A stretch of 64,000 bases of DNA, from contig NZ_AUNI01000019.1 of the NCBI RefSeq assembly GCF_000447795.1, positions 124,001 through 188,000 of the forward strand. Direction: 5' to 3'. Source of the stretch: Bacteriovorax sp. Seq25_V. Its GTDB lineage: Bacteria; Bdellovibrionota; Bacteriovoracia; Bacteriovoracales; Bacteriovoracaceae. Shown piece by piece: positions 55,316 through 63,860 of this stretch; positions within the stretch are counted from its first letter, which is position 1, and every line of letters begins with the position of its first letter. The position numbers were made by a program, and so were the translations under genes. The notes below the pieces were generated by a model that searched no databases, had not been told where the DNA came from, and was given only the letters and a program-made list of their open reading frames with translations.

Positions 55316-56308
55316 ATGAGTAATTACCATGTCTATGGAATTGGAAATGCATTAGTTGATATGGAGTTTGAAGTTTCTCCTGATTTTCTATTAAAAAATA
55401 ACGTTGAAAAAGGTCTTATGACTTTAGTTGAAGAAGATAGACAGACTGAACTTCTTCAAAACTTAAAAGGTTTTCAACATAAGCGTGGATGTGGTGGTTC
55501 TGCTGCTAATACAATCATTGCTGCTACTCAATTAGGAGCAAAGTCATTTTATTCTTGTAAGGTATCTGGTGATGAAGCAGGTGAGTTTTATAAGAAAGAT
55601 CTACTTTCAAAAGGTGTGAAATCCAATCTTGAAAATAACGAGTACGACGGTACGACTGGAAAGTGTATGGTTTTTGTTACTCCTGATGCTGATAGAACAA
55701 TGAATACATATCTTGGAACGACAGCTACTTTCTCGAATGATCAAATTGACTATGATCAATTGAAAAATTCTGAGTGGCTATATATTGAGGGTTATCTTGT
55801 AACTGGAGAGACTGGAATTAATGCGGCCATTGAGGCAAGAAAGTTTGCTCAAGCTAATGGAATTAAAACTTCACTCACATTTTCAGATCCTGGGATTGTT
55901 GGATTCTTTAAAGATGGGTTCAAAAAAATAATTGGCGATAAGAAAATTGATCTTATTTTTTGTAATGAATCTGAAGCGATGAGCTTTACAGATACTGATA
56001 ATGTTGAAGCTGCTTATGAGAAAATGAAAGAAGTTGCTAATACATTTGCTATTACAACTGGACCAAAAGGCGCTCTTTTATTCGATGGAAAGGATAAGAT
56101 TTATGTTATGGCCCAAAAGGTAGCTGCTGTTGACACAAACGGTGCCGGCGATATTTTTGCAGGAAGCTTCCTTTACGCCATTACACATGGGAAAACATTT
56201 GGAGAAGCGGGACTACTTGCTTGCAACTGTGCTTCCAAGCTTGTGACAAAGTTTGGTGCTCGTTTAGAAACAGAAGAAATTTTAGAAGTTAAGAAAACTA
56301 TATTTTAG
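55316..56308 (+). CDS. PfkB-family sugar or nucleoside kinase, adenosine-kinase-like
   Basis: The 330-residue kinase has the N-terminal GGSAANTI motif, DTNGAGDIFAGSF with the catalytic Asp and anion hole, and TGPKGALL. The overall pattern (GIGNALVDMEFEV) is closest to adenosine-kinase-like members, but substrate cannot be fixed from sequence. An AGGAG site is present. It is followed nine bases later by asnS. Confidence 0.9.
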   Translation: MSNYHVYGIGNALVDMEFEVSPDFLLKNNVEKGLMTLVEEDRQTELLQNLKGFQHKRGCGGSAANTIIAATQLGAKSFYSCKVSGDEAGEFYKKDLLSKGVKSNLENNEYDGTTGKCMVFVTPDADRTMNTYLGTTATFSNDQIDYDQLKNSEWLYIEGYLVTGETGINAAIEARKFAQANGIKTSLTFSDPGIVGFFKDGFKKIIGDKKIDLIFCNESEAMSFTDTDNVEAAYEKMKEVANTFAITTGPKGALLFDGKDKIYVMAQKVAAVDTNGAGDIFAGSFLYAITHGKTFGEAGLLACNCASKLVTKFGARLETEEILEVKKTIF

Positions 56309-56317
56309 GAGTTATTA

Positions 56318-57724
56318 ATGTCAGGAAGAGTTTTACTTAAAGAGTTATTTAACAATGCTCAAAGTTATATTGATCAGGAAGTCGTAGTTAAGGGATGGGT
56401 TCGTTCTGTACGTAACTCTAAGGCATTTTCTTTTATCGTAGTAAATGATGGAACTTGCCAAGATTCATTGCAAATTGTTGCAGATGCAAATCTTCCAAAT
56501 TATAGTGCTCTTTCTTCAATGCTTACTGGGGCATCAGTTTCGATTTCTGGAAAAGTGGTTCCTTCGCAAGGAAAGGGGCAAACTATCGAGCTTCAAGCAA
56601 TTAATGGTGAAGTTATCGGTAATGTAGATGATTCTTACCCTCTACAAAAGAAAGGTACTTCTCTTGAACATTTAAGAGACATTGCTCACTTAAGAGTTAG
56701 AACAAATCTTTTTGGAGCAATTTTTAGAGTTCGCCACGCTCTTGCTCAAGCAACTCACCGTTTCTTCGATGAGAAAGGTTTCTTCTATCTTAATTCACCA
56801 ATCATCACAGCTGTAGACGGTGAGGGTGCAGGGGAGATGTTTAAAGTTTCAACTTTAGACCCAAATAAACTTCCAAAAAATGACAAAGGTGAAGTTGACT
56901 TCACAAAAGATTATTATGGGAAAGAAGTTTCTCTTGCTGTTACAGGACAGCTCGAGGCCGAATGTCATGCTCTTGGTCTTGGTGCTGTATATACTTTTGG
57001 GCCAACTTTTAGATCTGAGAACTCGAATACAAAAAGACACTTGTCTGAGTTTTGGATGATCGAGCCAGAAGTTTCTTTTGCTACTCTTGAGGATGTTGCT
57101 GATCTTGCTGCTGATTATGTGAAGTATATGATTGATTACGCACTTACAAACTGTCAGAAGGAATTAGACTTCTTATTTAATATGCCTTTTACAGATGTTG
57201 ATAAGACGCACTTTGAAACGCTAAAGCATGTTAGAGATTCAAAGTTTATTAAGATCACTTACACTGAAGCTGTTGAGATTTTAAACAATTGTGGAGAGAA
57301 GTTTGAATTCCCTACTGCATGGGGTAATGAACTTCAAACAGAGCATGAGAAGTATTTAACAGATAAGCACTTTAAGGCACCTGTTATCGTAACGGACTAT
57401 CCTAAAGACGTTAAGGCCTTCTACATGAAACTTAATGATGATGGTAAGACAGTTCGTGCTATGGACGTTCTTGTTCCTGGTATTGGAGAGCTTATTGGTG
57501 GTTCTCAAAGAGAAGAAGATCTTACTAAACTAGAGAATAGAATGGATCAAATGGGAATGGATAAGTCTGGATACTGGTGGTACTTAGAGCTTCGTAAATT
57601 TGGTTCAGTTCCTCACGCTGGTTTTGGTCTTGGGTTTGAAAGAGCAATTATGTATATCACAGGTATGTCTAATATTCGTGATGTTATTGCTTTTCCAAGA
57701 ACTCCAAACAACTGTGATTTCTAA
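56318..57724 (+). CDS. asnS: Asparaginyl-tRNA synthetase
   Basis: The 468-residue class IIb synthetase has an N-terminal OB-fold anticodon-binding domain (VVKGWVRSVRNSK) and a catalytic core with motif 2 TFGPTFRSENSNTKRHLSEFWMIEPE and motif 3 GFGLGFERAIMYI. AsnRS-type residues replace the AspRS ones. The end overlaps the next gene. Confidence 0.97.
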   Translation: MSGRVLLKELFNNAQSYIDQEVVVKGWVRSVRNSKAFSFIVVNDGTCQDSLQIVADANLPNYSALSSMLTGASVSISGKVVPSQGKGQTIELQAINGEVIGNVDDSYPLQKKGTSLEHLRDIAHLRVRTNLFGAIFRVRHALAQATHRFFDEKGFFYLNSPIITAVDGEGAGEMFKVSTLDPNKLPKNDKGEVDFTKDYYGKEVSLAVTGQLEAECHALGLGAVYTFGPTFRSENSNTKRHLSEFWMIEPEVSFATLEDVADLAADYVKYMIDYALTNCQKELDFLFNMPFTDVDKTHFETLKHVRDSKFIKITYTEAVEILNNCGEKFEFPTAWGNELQTEHEKYLTDKHFKAPVIVTDYPKDVKAFYMKLNDDGKTVRAMDVLVPGIGELIGGSQREEDLTKLENRMDQMGMDKSGYWWYLELRKFGSVPHAGFGLGFERAIMYITGMSNIRDVIAFPRTPNNCDF

Positions 57725-58307
57725 AAAAAATAAATTTCTAATTCTTCCTGGGATGAATCAGTCTCAGGAAGTATTTAATTCTCTTCTATCGCAGTCATTT
57801 TTTATTTCCTATTACAAAGACAGTGAGCACTTACCATTTCGAGAAATTTTTTATCAAGTTGATGAGGCCCTAAGCTTGATGGCCGAGGATGGGATTATCA
57901 TTGCTCATTCTTATGGTGCACTAATCCTAATCGATTATTTTAAAAAGAGGGGAGAGGTAAGTAACTCTTTCCGTACAATTCTTATAGGCCCTGCATTTAA
58001 AGCGAGATTCTCGACAACTTTTTTAAGATTTTTACCATCTCGTCTACGTCTTCCCAGTCTTAACTCAAGACGGTTTCGTGTTCGAAGTTTTTGCTATGTA
58101 GAAGATTACCAAAGGCTAGCAAACTTACAGAACGCTTTTGCTGTCGCTGATTTAGAATTTCTTGGAATTGATTTTTCTATTGTCTATGACCCAAGAGATG
58201 AGTTAGTAGACACATCATTCTTAGAGTCCTTACCTTTTGCAAAAGAGATATTTTCAAAAGATTTTCCAAGACATTTGTATTTTGATTTTATTGAGAAATT
58301 GAAATAA
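57714..58307 (+). CDS. Small alpha/beta-hydrolase-like protein
   Basis: The frame stays open far upstream inside asnS, but the credible start is the GTG at 57714, which overlaps the asnS end by 11 bases and gives 197 residues. The sequence shows a beta strand FLILPGMNQS, the nucleophile elbow IIAHSYGAL (Ser in HSYGA), a possible acid in VYDPRDELVD and a His in RHLYF. It resembles a compact alpha/beta hydrolase; the substrate is unknown. Confidence 0.7.
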   Translation: MISKKNKFLILPGMNQSQEVFNSLLSQSFFISYYKDSEHLPFREIFYQVDEALSLMAEDGIIIAHSYGALILIDYFKKRGEVSNSFRTILIGPAFKARFSTTFLRFLPSRLRLPSLNSRRFRVRSFCYVEDYQRLANLQNAFAVADLEFLGIDFSIVYDPRDELVDTSFLESLPFAKEIFSKDFPRHLYFDFIEKLK

Positions 58308-58310
58308 GAA

Positions 58311-58329
58311 AAGCGACACATGGTCGCTT
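58311..58329. terminator. Bidirectional terminator
   Basis: A 7-bp stem (58311-58317 with 58323-58329) with a five-base loop is followed by ATTTTATT and preceded by an A-rich stretch. It serves the hydrolase-like gene and ricT. Confidence 0.75.
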
Positions 58330-58332
58330 ATT

Positions 58333-59775
58333 TTATTCAGTCTTAGGTTTTTGCTTATTGTTTCTGTTCTTGTTAAACGGTCTACGGTTTCTTGGTCTTT
58401 TGTTACCACCTTCTCCGTTATTACTGCCTTCTTCTCCACCTTGTTTCGAGGCGTGCTGCTTTGGTTTGTTATTATTCTGGTTTTGAGCTTGAGGGGCTTG
58501 GTTGTTTTCGCCAGAGTTATTTCTATTGTTATTTCTATTTCTGTTTCTGTTGTTGTTACGATTGCGATTATTGTTTCTTGGTCTCGCTTCTCTTTCATCA
58601 GATGATTCTGTGTCATCATTTTTGAAGTTACTTTCAATTGGAGTGTTATCAATTGCTAATGTATCTCCATCGTCATCTAGAATAATCTCTGCTGATTGTC
58701 CATCGTCATCATCACTATCGATTTCTGTCACATAACGTCCGAGAATCTTTTCTTCTTCATCACTGACTCCAATAACTGTTGAAGTTTCTTGAACAATAGA
58801 TCTAAACTGAGTAGGGAATTCCCATCCTTTTGGAGGCATTGATTTTCTATCTTCAAACTGATTCTTGGCATATCTTCTGATATAGCCTTTATCTGTTAGC
58901 ATATCGAATTGTTCTTGCATTAAATGTAATTTTATTACCTTTCCGGTATCTCCATTCTTTGCACGGATAAAGCTCTGCTCATGCGGAAGAAGTTTACGCT
59001 TTTCTGTGTAAACGTCATCCTCGTATTTGATACAGCATTTAACTTGACCACAAACTCCATTGATTTTTGATGGAATAAGCGCAAGATTTTGGTTCTTTGC
59101 CATCTTGATTGAAACATTTCCGTAATTTGATAGAAATGATGAACAACAAGTTTGTAGTCCACAGGCACCGATAGCTCCAAGAGCTGCAGCCCTGTCTCTA
59201 ACAGAGATTTGACGAAGCTCAATTCTCATCTTAAGGTCGCCTACGAGATCTTTTACAAGACCTCTGAAGTCAACTCTCTCTGGAGCGTTGAAATAGAATA
59301 CGGCCTTCTTTCCAAACTGAATGAACTCAACGTGTGTAACATTCATATCAAGATTATGTTTTTCAATAAGACGGATGCAAAGGACTTCAGCTTCTTTTTC
59401 TTTTTGCATGAAGCTTTTTTGTTCTTGAATATCTTCGTCAGTAGCAACTTTAGCAATTGTACGAATAGGGAGCATGCTTTTATCAAAATTAACCGTGTAA
59501 GGAAAAGAGTTGATATAACCAACTGTCATCCCACGGTCACTCATTGCAAGTACCTTTTGGCCGTAGACGAATTTTCTCTTTCCTAGTAAGAAAGGTTGGC
59601 TACGAGCATTTCCAGGGAAGCGAACGCGAATAAAAGTTAGTTCCTGACCGTCTTGATATTTGTCATCACTATCACTTCTTTCTGATTCATTTGTTTTTGA
59701 AGCAGTGTTGGCCTCTGTGTTGCTCTTTGTATTTTCTGTATTTTCTGTCTGTTCTATATGTTCAGTATTTGTCAT
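58333..59775 (-). CDS. ricT: PSP1-domain protein, RicT/YaaT-like
   Basis: The 480-residue protein has an N-terminal acidic region, a PSP1 domain (about 90-260) with the Cys cluster GLQTCCSSFL and GVCGQVKCCIKYE typical of RicT, and a long Arg/Asn-rich tail (about 390-460, RNN and NRN repeats). In Bacillus RicT is part of the iron-sulfur Y-complex that guides RNase Y. The gene follows holB and tmk, the same neighbourhood as in Firmicutes. The basic low-complexity tail suggests RNA binding or condensate formation and is not part of the core family. Confidence 0.88.
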   Translation of the reverse strand: MTNTEHIEQTENTENTKSNTEANTASKTNESERSDSDDKYQDGQELTFIRVRFPGNARSQPFLLGKRKFVYGQKVLAMSDRGMTVGYINSFPYTVNFDKSMLPIRTIAKVATDEDIQEQKSFMQKEKEAEVLCIRLIEKHNLDMNVTHVEFIQFGKKAVFYFNAPERVDFRGLVKDLVGDLKMRIELRQISVRDRAAALGAIGACGLQTCCSSFLSNYGNVSIKMAKNQNLALIPSKINGVCGQVKCCIKYEDDVYTEKRKLLPHEQSFIRAKNGDTGKVIKLHLMQEQFDMLTDKGYIRRYAKNQFEDRKSMPPKGWEFPTQFRSIVQETSTVIGVSDEEEKILGRYVTEIDSDDDDGQSAEIILDDDGDTLAIDNTPIESNFKNDDTESSDEREARPRNNNRNRNNNRNRNRNNNRNNSGENNQAPQAQNQNNNKPKQHASKQGGEEGSNNGEGGNKRPRNRRPFNKNRNNKQKPKTE

Positions 59776-59858
59776 TTTTTGCCATCTAGTGTTTTAAAAT
59801 AAGATTCTCACAGTAAATCAGTGAAATGTCTAGTTATGATGCGTGATGAAAAGCTTGC

Positions 59859-60620
59859 TTAAAGGATTTTATTTGCAAGTGACGTGACTCTGTGGGCTAA
59901 GGAATTATTAAACTCACGTTGTTGTTCAAAGTCTTTTAAGTCATTGATGATTGTTGGAATCTTCGCTTTATTCTCGCTGAAGTGAGTTGTAATTTGCGTC
60001 ATAAGCTTGATGAACTCATTCTCATTAAAGTTTGAGTCTTTTACGGCCTGAGTCAGCTCAACTGTGGATCTTGTTTGAATAAAGCTGGCAATTGCTCTTG
60101 CCGTAAAGTCATCTTTTGAAGAGAGATAATCAAAGACCGATTTAAAGCGCGTAAAGTCAAGAAGTTCACCCTCAGAGCTCAGCGTAAGATTTATGGCCCT
60201 CGAGGTAATCGTTGGCATAATTTGCTGTCTTTCAGAGTTTATAAGAAATATCGAGGCCTCAACTTCGGGCTCTTCTAAAGTTTTTAAAAGTTTATTAGCA
60301 ATCGTATCTGAGATCTTATGAGCATCTTTAATGACAATGATTTTACGAGTGAGTTCGATTGGTCTTGTGCCTAAGAAAGAGAAGAAGTCTCTAAACTCAT
60401 TATTTTTAAGTGTGTAATTCTTTTCATCTGTCTCAATGAAGAGTATATCCTGGTGTTCACGCGGACTTTTTTTCTCTGTTATTGACCTTAGAAATTCGTT
60501 GATCCACTCAAGGCCCTCATCAAGATTACATATCATCGTCAATGTATAAAAATGGGCCATTGTCCCATTCTTATACTTTGCAACTAAAATTTCTTTGAGT
60601 TTTTGAAGTTCGCTGGCCAT
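59859..60620 (-). CDS. holB: DNA polymerase III delta-prime-like subunit
   Basis: The 253-residue product lies between tmk and ricT. It has an AAA+-like fold with ISDTIANKLLKTLEEPEVEASIFLIN and TITSRAINLTL, typical of the clamp-loader delta-prime subunit. A Walker A is absent, as often in delta-prime, which does not hydrolyse ATP. Only three bases separate it from tmk. Confidence 0.88.
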   Translation of the reverse strand: MASELQKLKEILVAKYKNGTMAHFYTLTMICNLDEGLEWINEFLRSITEKKSPREHQDILFIETDEKNYTLKNNEFRDFFSFLGTRPIELTRKIIVIKDAHKISDTIANKLLKTLEEPEVEASIFLINSERQQIMPTITSRAINLTLSSEGELLDFTRFKSVFDYLSSKDDFTARAIASFIQTRSTVELTQAVKDSNFNENEFIKLMTQITTHFSENKAKIPTIINDLKDFEQQREFNNSLAHRVTSLANKIL

Positions 60621-60623
60621 GAT

Positions 60624-61301
60624 CTAATTGAAAATTAGTTCATCAATTTCAGATTTAAGTTTAAGATAAACTTCATCCGCAGATTTTGAACCATCTATTA
60701 CTTTGATTCTATCTGTGAATAATTCAGCACAAGCATCGTAACCTTCAATTAGTTTTGAATGGAATGAATCATCACGAGACTCGAAATAATCTTTTGGAAG
60801 ATTTCTCATTCTTTGTCTTTCAAGAGAAGTTTCAAGATCAATTCTAATATAGAAAGTTTTATGTGGTACTAAGTTAAGAGGGAAGATGGTATGCATTTTT
60901 AAAACGCTCTCTATCCCAAGTCCTCTCGCTACACCTTGATAAGCAATAGTACTATCAAGGAAACGATCACAAATGATGATTGTGTTTGGTTCATTAAGTT
61001 CTTGAAGAACAACTTCAGTAAGAAGTTGCGCTCTGGCCGAACAAAAAAGATATGCCTCAGTTGTCGGGTGTAGATCTTTTTCTGAGTTTAGAATTGCTTG
61101 TCGAAGCCTTTCTCCGAAAGAAGTTCCGCCTGGCTCTCTTAAGACAATAACATTAAAATTACGATCTTCGAGATATTCTTTAATTCTTACAATTTGTGTT
61201 GATTTTCCTGCGCCTTCAATTCCTTCAAAGCTCATGAAGAATGAACCAGGAAAAGCCGGGCTTCTAAAATTATTGAGTAGTGTAGGATCTATATTTTTCA
61301 T
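60624..61301 (-). CDS. tmk: Thymidylate kinase
   Basis: The 225-residue kinase phosphorylates dTMP. The P-loop is FEGIEGAGKST, the DR(Y/F) motif lies in IICDRFLDSTIAYQG, and LREPGGTSFGERLR is the dTMP-binding region. Length is slightly above average because of about 20 extra residues at the N-terminus. It heads the tmk-holB-ricT group. Confidence 0.96.
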   Translation of the reverse strand: MKNIDPTLLNNFRSPAFPGSFFMSFEGIEGAGKSTQIVRIKEYLEDRNFNVIVLREPGGTSFGERLRQAILNSEKDLHPTTEAYLFCSARAQLLTEVVLQELNEPNTIIICDRFLDSTIAYQGVARGLGIESVLKMHTIFPLNLVPHKTFYIRIDLETSLERQRMRNLPKDYFESRDDSFHSKLIEGYDACAELFTDRIKVIDGSKSADEVYLKLKSEIDELIFN

Positions 61302-61367
61302 GCTTTAGTTTTATCATACTAAAACATTTGATGACTAGTATTTCTTAGTAAATTAAAGAACTTCGCT

Positions 61368-62606
61368 CTATTCTATTAGTTCGCCCTCTGCGTTAATTGT
61401 ATCTCCAATTGGATTTCCATCTTCATCAATTGGCCCTAGGTTTCTTGAAATATCTTCTAATTCATCAAGAGGCATATTCTCATCAAATTGATTTGTTAAC
61501 TCTGGATCGATTGTATCTTTTGATACTCTCTGTCTAATTGGATCTAGCTCAACAGCTTCTGTTGCATCGTCAAAAATTGCTTCTGGTGGAACTTCTACAA
61601 GTACACTTTCATCTTGCATTTCTTTCTTTGCAAATTCCGCATCACGAATACTTTCAGAACTTCTTGTGACAGTTCTTCCTTGAGTTACTTCAAGTGCAGG
61701 CCTCTTTTCAGCACGTGCCGGAGCACGAGTCGGTTTCGATTTTCTTGCTGTTGGTTGTGGTTTGGTCGCTTTGGTTTGAGTAAATTCTTTTTTAGAGACA
61801 GGTGTTGCGGTCTTCGTGACCACTTCTGGTTTTCCAGACATCGTCTGATAAAAATAATAAATACCAGCGAATGCAACCAGAGCGAAAAGGAAAGTAATCA
61901 TTGTTGATGAGCTTTCTCCTTCACTTTCAGTTTGTGTTACATTCTTATGTGCGTTCATTTCTTCGATGTGATGTTTTTTCTTACCTTCGTTAAGGTGTCC
62001 AACATAAGCAAGACCAACAAGGGCATCTTTCTCGCTCGCATTGTGAACGGCCTTGGTTATGGCCCTGTCAGCATCGTAGATACTATTTGTAAAAATATGT
62101 CCATCTGGTCTGAATGGTAAGTTCTGATGAGTCTTTTCACGTCGATCAAAGCCTTCTATATCATGAATTTTTCCCCAGCTCGAACCATTATCAATTGAGA
62201 TAAAATCAATTGGTAAGATCTTATGAGTTGCAAGCATTGCTTTGATTTGATCAGTTGTATAAGGACCTTCTTTCTTACCTTCTATAAGTAGGTAATAATC
62301 CTCTTTAGCTTCAGCGAGATTTTGTGTTGAAACGAGGGCCGGTCGACGACGTTGAAAATATGGGTGCGAATAGACAGAAGTCCATTCTGCTTCAGTTACA
62401 TTTTTAACTTTTGTTTCTTCACTATAAAGATTTGCATCTGCAAGAAAATCTTTTAAATCAATATTCCAAAAGGGACCAATAACTTTTCCCTCCACAAGAA
62501 TTTCGTAGATTTCTTCACTCGGGTATTGATGATGATCAATCTGCTCTTGAGTGAGTAGATAGTCTTCAATTGATTTTCTTTGATCATTTTTTAAGGCATT
62601 ACCCAT
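61368..62606 (-). CDS. Tandem GYF_2-domain membrane protein
   Basis: A GTG at 62651 is in frame but overlaps the promoter -10. The ATG at 62606 has GGGGGA six bases upstream and gives 412 residues. Two GYF_2-like domains are visible: about 28-90 (YEILVEGKVIGPFWNIDLKD) and 105-165 (YYLLIEGKKEGPYTTDQIKAML...GSSWGKI). A membrane helix (about 238-258) is followed by a Lys/Pro/Arg and then an acidic tail. GYF domains bind proline-rich peptides, so this may be a cytoplasm-facing adaptor. Transcription is from a strong FliA-type promoter. Confidence 0.78.
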   Translation of the reverse strand: MGNALKNDQRKSIEDYLLTQEQIDHHQYPSEEIYEILVEGKVIGPFWNIDLKDFLADANLYSEETKVKNVTEAEWTSVYSHPYFQRRRPALVSTQNLAEAKEDYYLLIEGKKEGPYTTDQIKAMLATHKILPIDFISIDNGSSWGKIHDIEGFDRREKTHQNLPFRPDGHIFTNSIYDADRAITKAVHNASEKDALVGLAYVGHLNEGKKKHHIEEMNAHKNVTQTESEGESSSTMITFLFALVAFAGIYYFYQTMSGKPEVVTKTATPVSKKEFTQTKATKPQPTARKSKPTRAPARAEKRPALEVTQGRTVTRSSESIRDAEFAKKEMQDESVLVEVPPEAIFDDATEAVELDPIRQRVSKDTIDPELTNQFDENMPLDELEDISRNLGPIDEDGNPIGDTINAEGELIE

Positions 62607-62641
62607 ACGATGTCCCCCATAGACATTAGAATCTAAGAGGC

Positions 62642-62668
62642 GTATCGGCACTTTTTACCACTATTTTA
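62642..62668 (-). promoter_or_regulatory. FliA-type promoter of the GYF protein gene
   Basis: Minus strand: TAAA (62668-62665), exactly 15 bases, GCCGATAC (62649-62642). The best match to the sigma-28 consensus in the window. Confidence 0.7.
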
Positions 62669-62700
62669 GGAAAACTTGATAAAAATGATTTTAAACAAAA

Positions 62701-62724
62701 AAAGGAGACTCGAAAGTCTCCTTT
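62701..62724 (-). terminator. Terminator of the outer-membrane barrel gene
   Basis: A 10-bp stem (62701-62710 with 62715-62724) with a CGAA loop is followed on the minus strand by a T-run. Confidence 0.85.
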
Positions 62725-62753
62725 TCATTATAAATTAAATACTTAGATGGTAC

Positions 62754-63599
62754 TTAGAATAGTGTGTAGTAAAGAGTTGTCCCTACAGCACCTTTGTTCC
62801 ACCACTGGTGTACACCTGTTGCGTAGCCGTCATTTGATTGAACAATCCATGATTCAAAGTATAGAGATACTGAAAGAGCACCGATTGAGTAGTCTGCAGA
62901 GGCAGATAGAAGAATATTGTCGCTTCCTTGAGTGTTAGAAGCAGCATCCTTAACATTGTCTTTGTAGCTATACCAAATGAATGATGGAGTTACAGAGAAG
63001 TTATCAGTGAATGAATAAGTTGGAACAACACCGATTGAAAGAAGCTTATCTCTCTTGAAGTCACCAGAGTTTCTATTGTACTGAAGAATATATGGATTAG
63101 ATCCAAGAGTAAATTTTCCCCAAGTTTTAGAGAATGAAGTATATAGGTAGTGGTAACTATCGTAACCTGTCTTTCTTGCTTCATCATTAACAAAGTAGTT
63201 TCTCAAAAGGAAACTCATGTTCACGCCATGCTTTTCTTCTGTAAGAATTTTCGATCTTGTAAATCTAAACTCAGTGTTGCTTAGTTCTGTATGGTAGTCA
63301 CCTTGACCTTTTTGAGTTTTGTCATGTGAAGTTCTAAACATAGGCTTAAGAGTCAGTTTATGATATTTGTCGATTTTGTAGTTTAGGTAAACATAGTTAT
63401 CTGAAGTAAAACCATCAGCACCTTTTGAATCAATATAAGTATCATTTAACCAGCTTACTGAAACTGGAGATTCTTTAATTTTGTTCCAAAGATTTGATAA
63501 TGTCGTCGTTGATGTCGACGGGCTTGTTGTCGTTGCAGTATCAGCTGCTGTCGCGCCTACTGCTGCTACTAGTGAAAGTGCTAGTAAAAGTCTCTTCAT
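62754..63599 (-). CDS. Outer-membrane beta-barrel protein
   Basis: The 281-residue product has a signal peptide (about 1-19, GATAAD junction), a Thr/Ser-rich linker and then alternating hydrophobic/polar strands rich in Tyr, Phe and Trp. It ends in LYYTLF, with the C-terminal Phe expected for BAM substrates. About 12 strands are plausible. It could be a porin-like or adhesion protein; no specific family is recognised. The AAGGGG/AAGGA leader and the strong terminator suggest high expression. Confidence 0.8.
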   Translation of the reverse strand: MKRLLLALSLVAAVGATAADTATTTSPSTSTTTLSNLWNKIKESPVSVSWLNDTYIDSKGADGFTSDNYVYLNYKIDKYHKLTLKPMFRTSHDKTQKGQGDYHTELSNTEFRFTRSKILTEEKHGVNMSFLLRNYFVNDEARKTGYDSYHYLYTSFSKTWGKFTLGSNPYILQYNRNSGDFKRDKLLSIGVVPTYSFTDNFSVTPSFIWYSYKDNVKDAASNTQGSDNILLSASADYSIGALSVSLYFESWIVQSNDGYATGVHQWWNKGAVGTTLYYTLF

Positions 63600-63824
63600 T
63601 CCTTGTCCCCTTCGTGTGTTATATGCCTAATCAAGTTAACTTTTTATTAATCGTGTTACCTAAAATGACAATTTCCTGACAAAAAGACAACAATTTTAAC
63701 AAAGACCTATACCATTTCTTGCTAAATGTAAGAAAAAGTAATTTTTTGAACAAAACCATAAATAAATTTACATATTCCTCAGTGTCGCAATGTCTTTTTG
63801 ACACCAAAATGTCGCGATAAAGTG

Positions 63825-63853
63825 TTGAATAAAGGTAAAGTGATACCTATACT
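63825..63853 (+). promoter_or_regulatory. Sigma-70 promoter, leaderless start
   Basis: TTGAAT (63825-63830), 17 bases and TATACT (63848-63853), with an ATG seven bases downstream at 63861. Confidence 0.6.
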
Positions 63854-63860
63854 TTAACTA

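Noticed and set aside
58351-58735. Plus-strand ORFs over the ricT 3' region rich in Phe/Leu/Tyr
   Set aside because: They are antisense readings of the Arg/Asn repeat tail of RicT with no ribosome site or fold.
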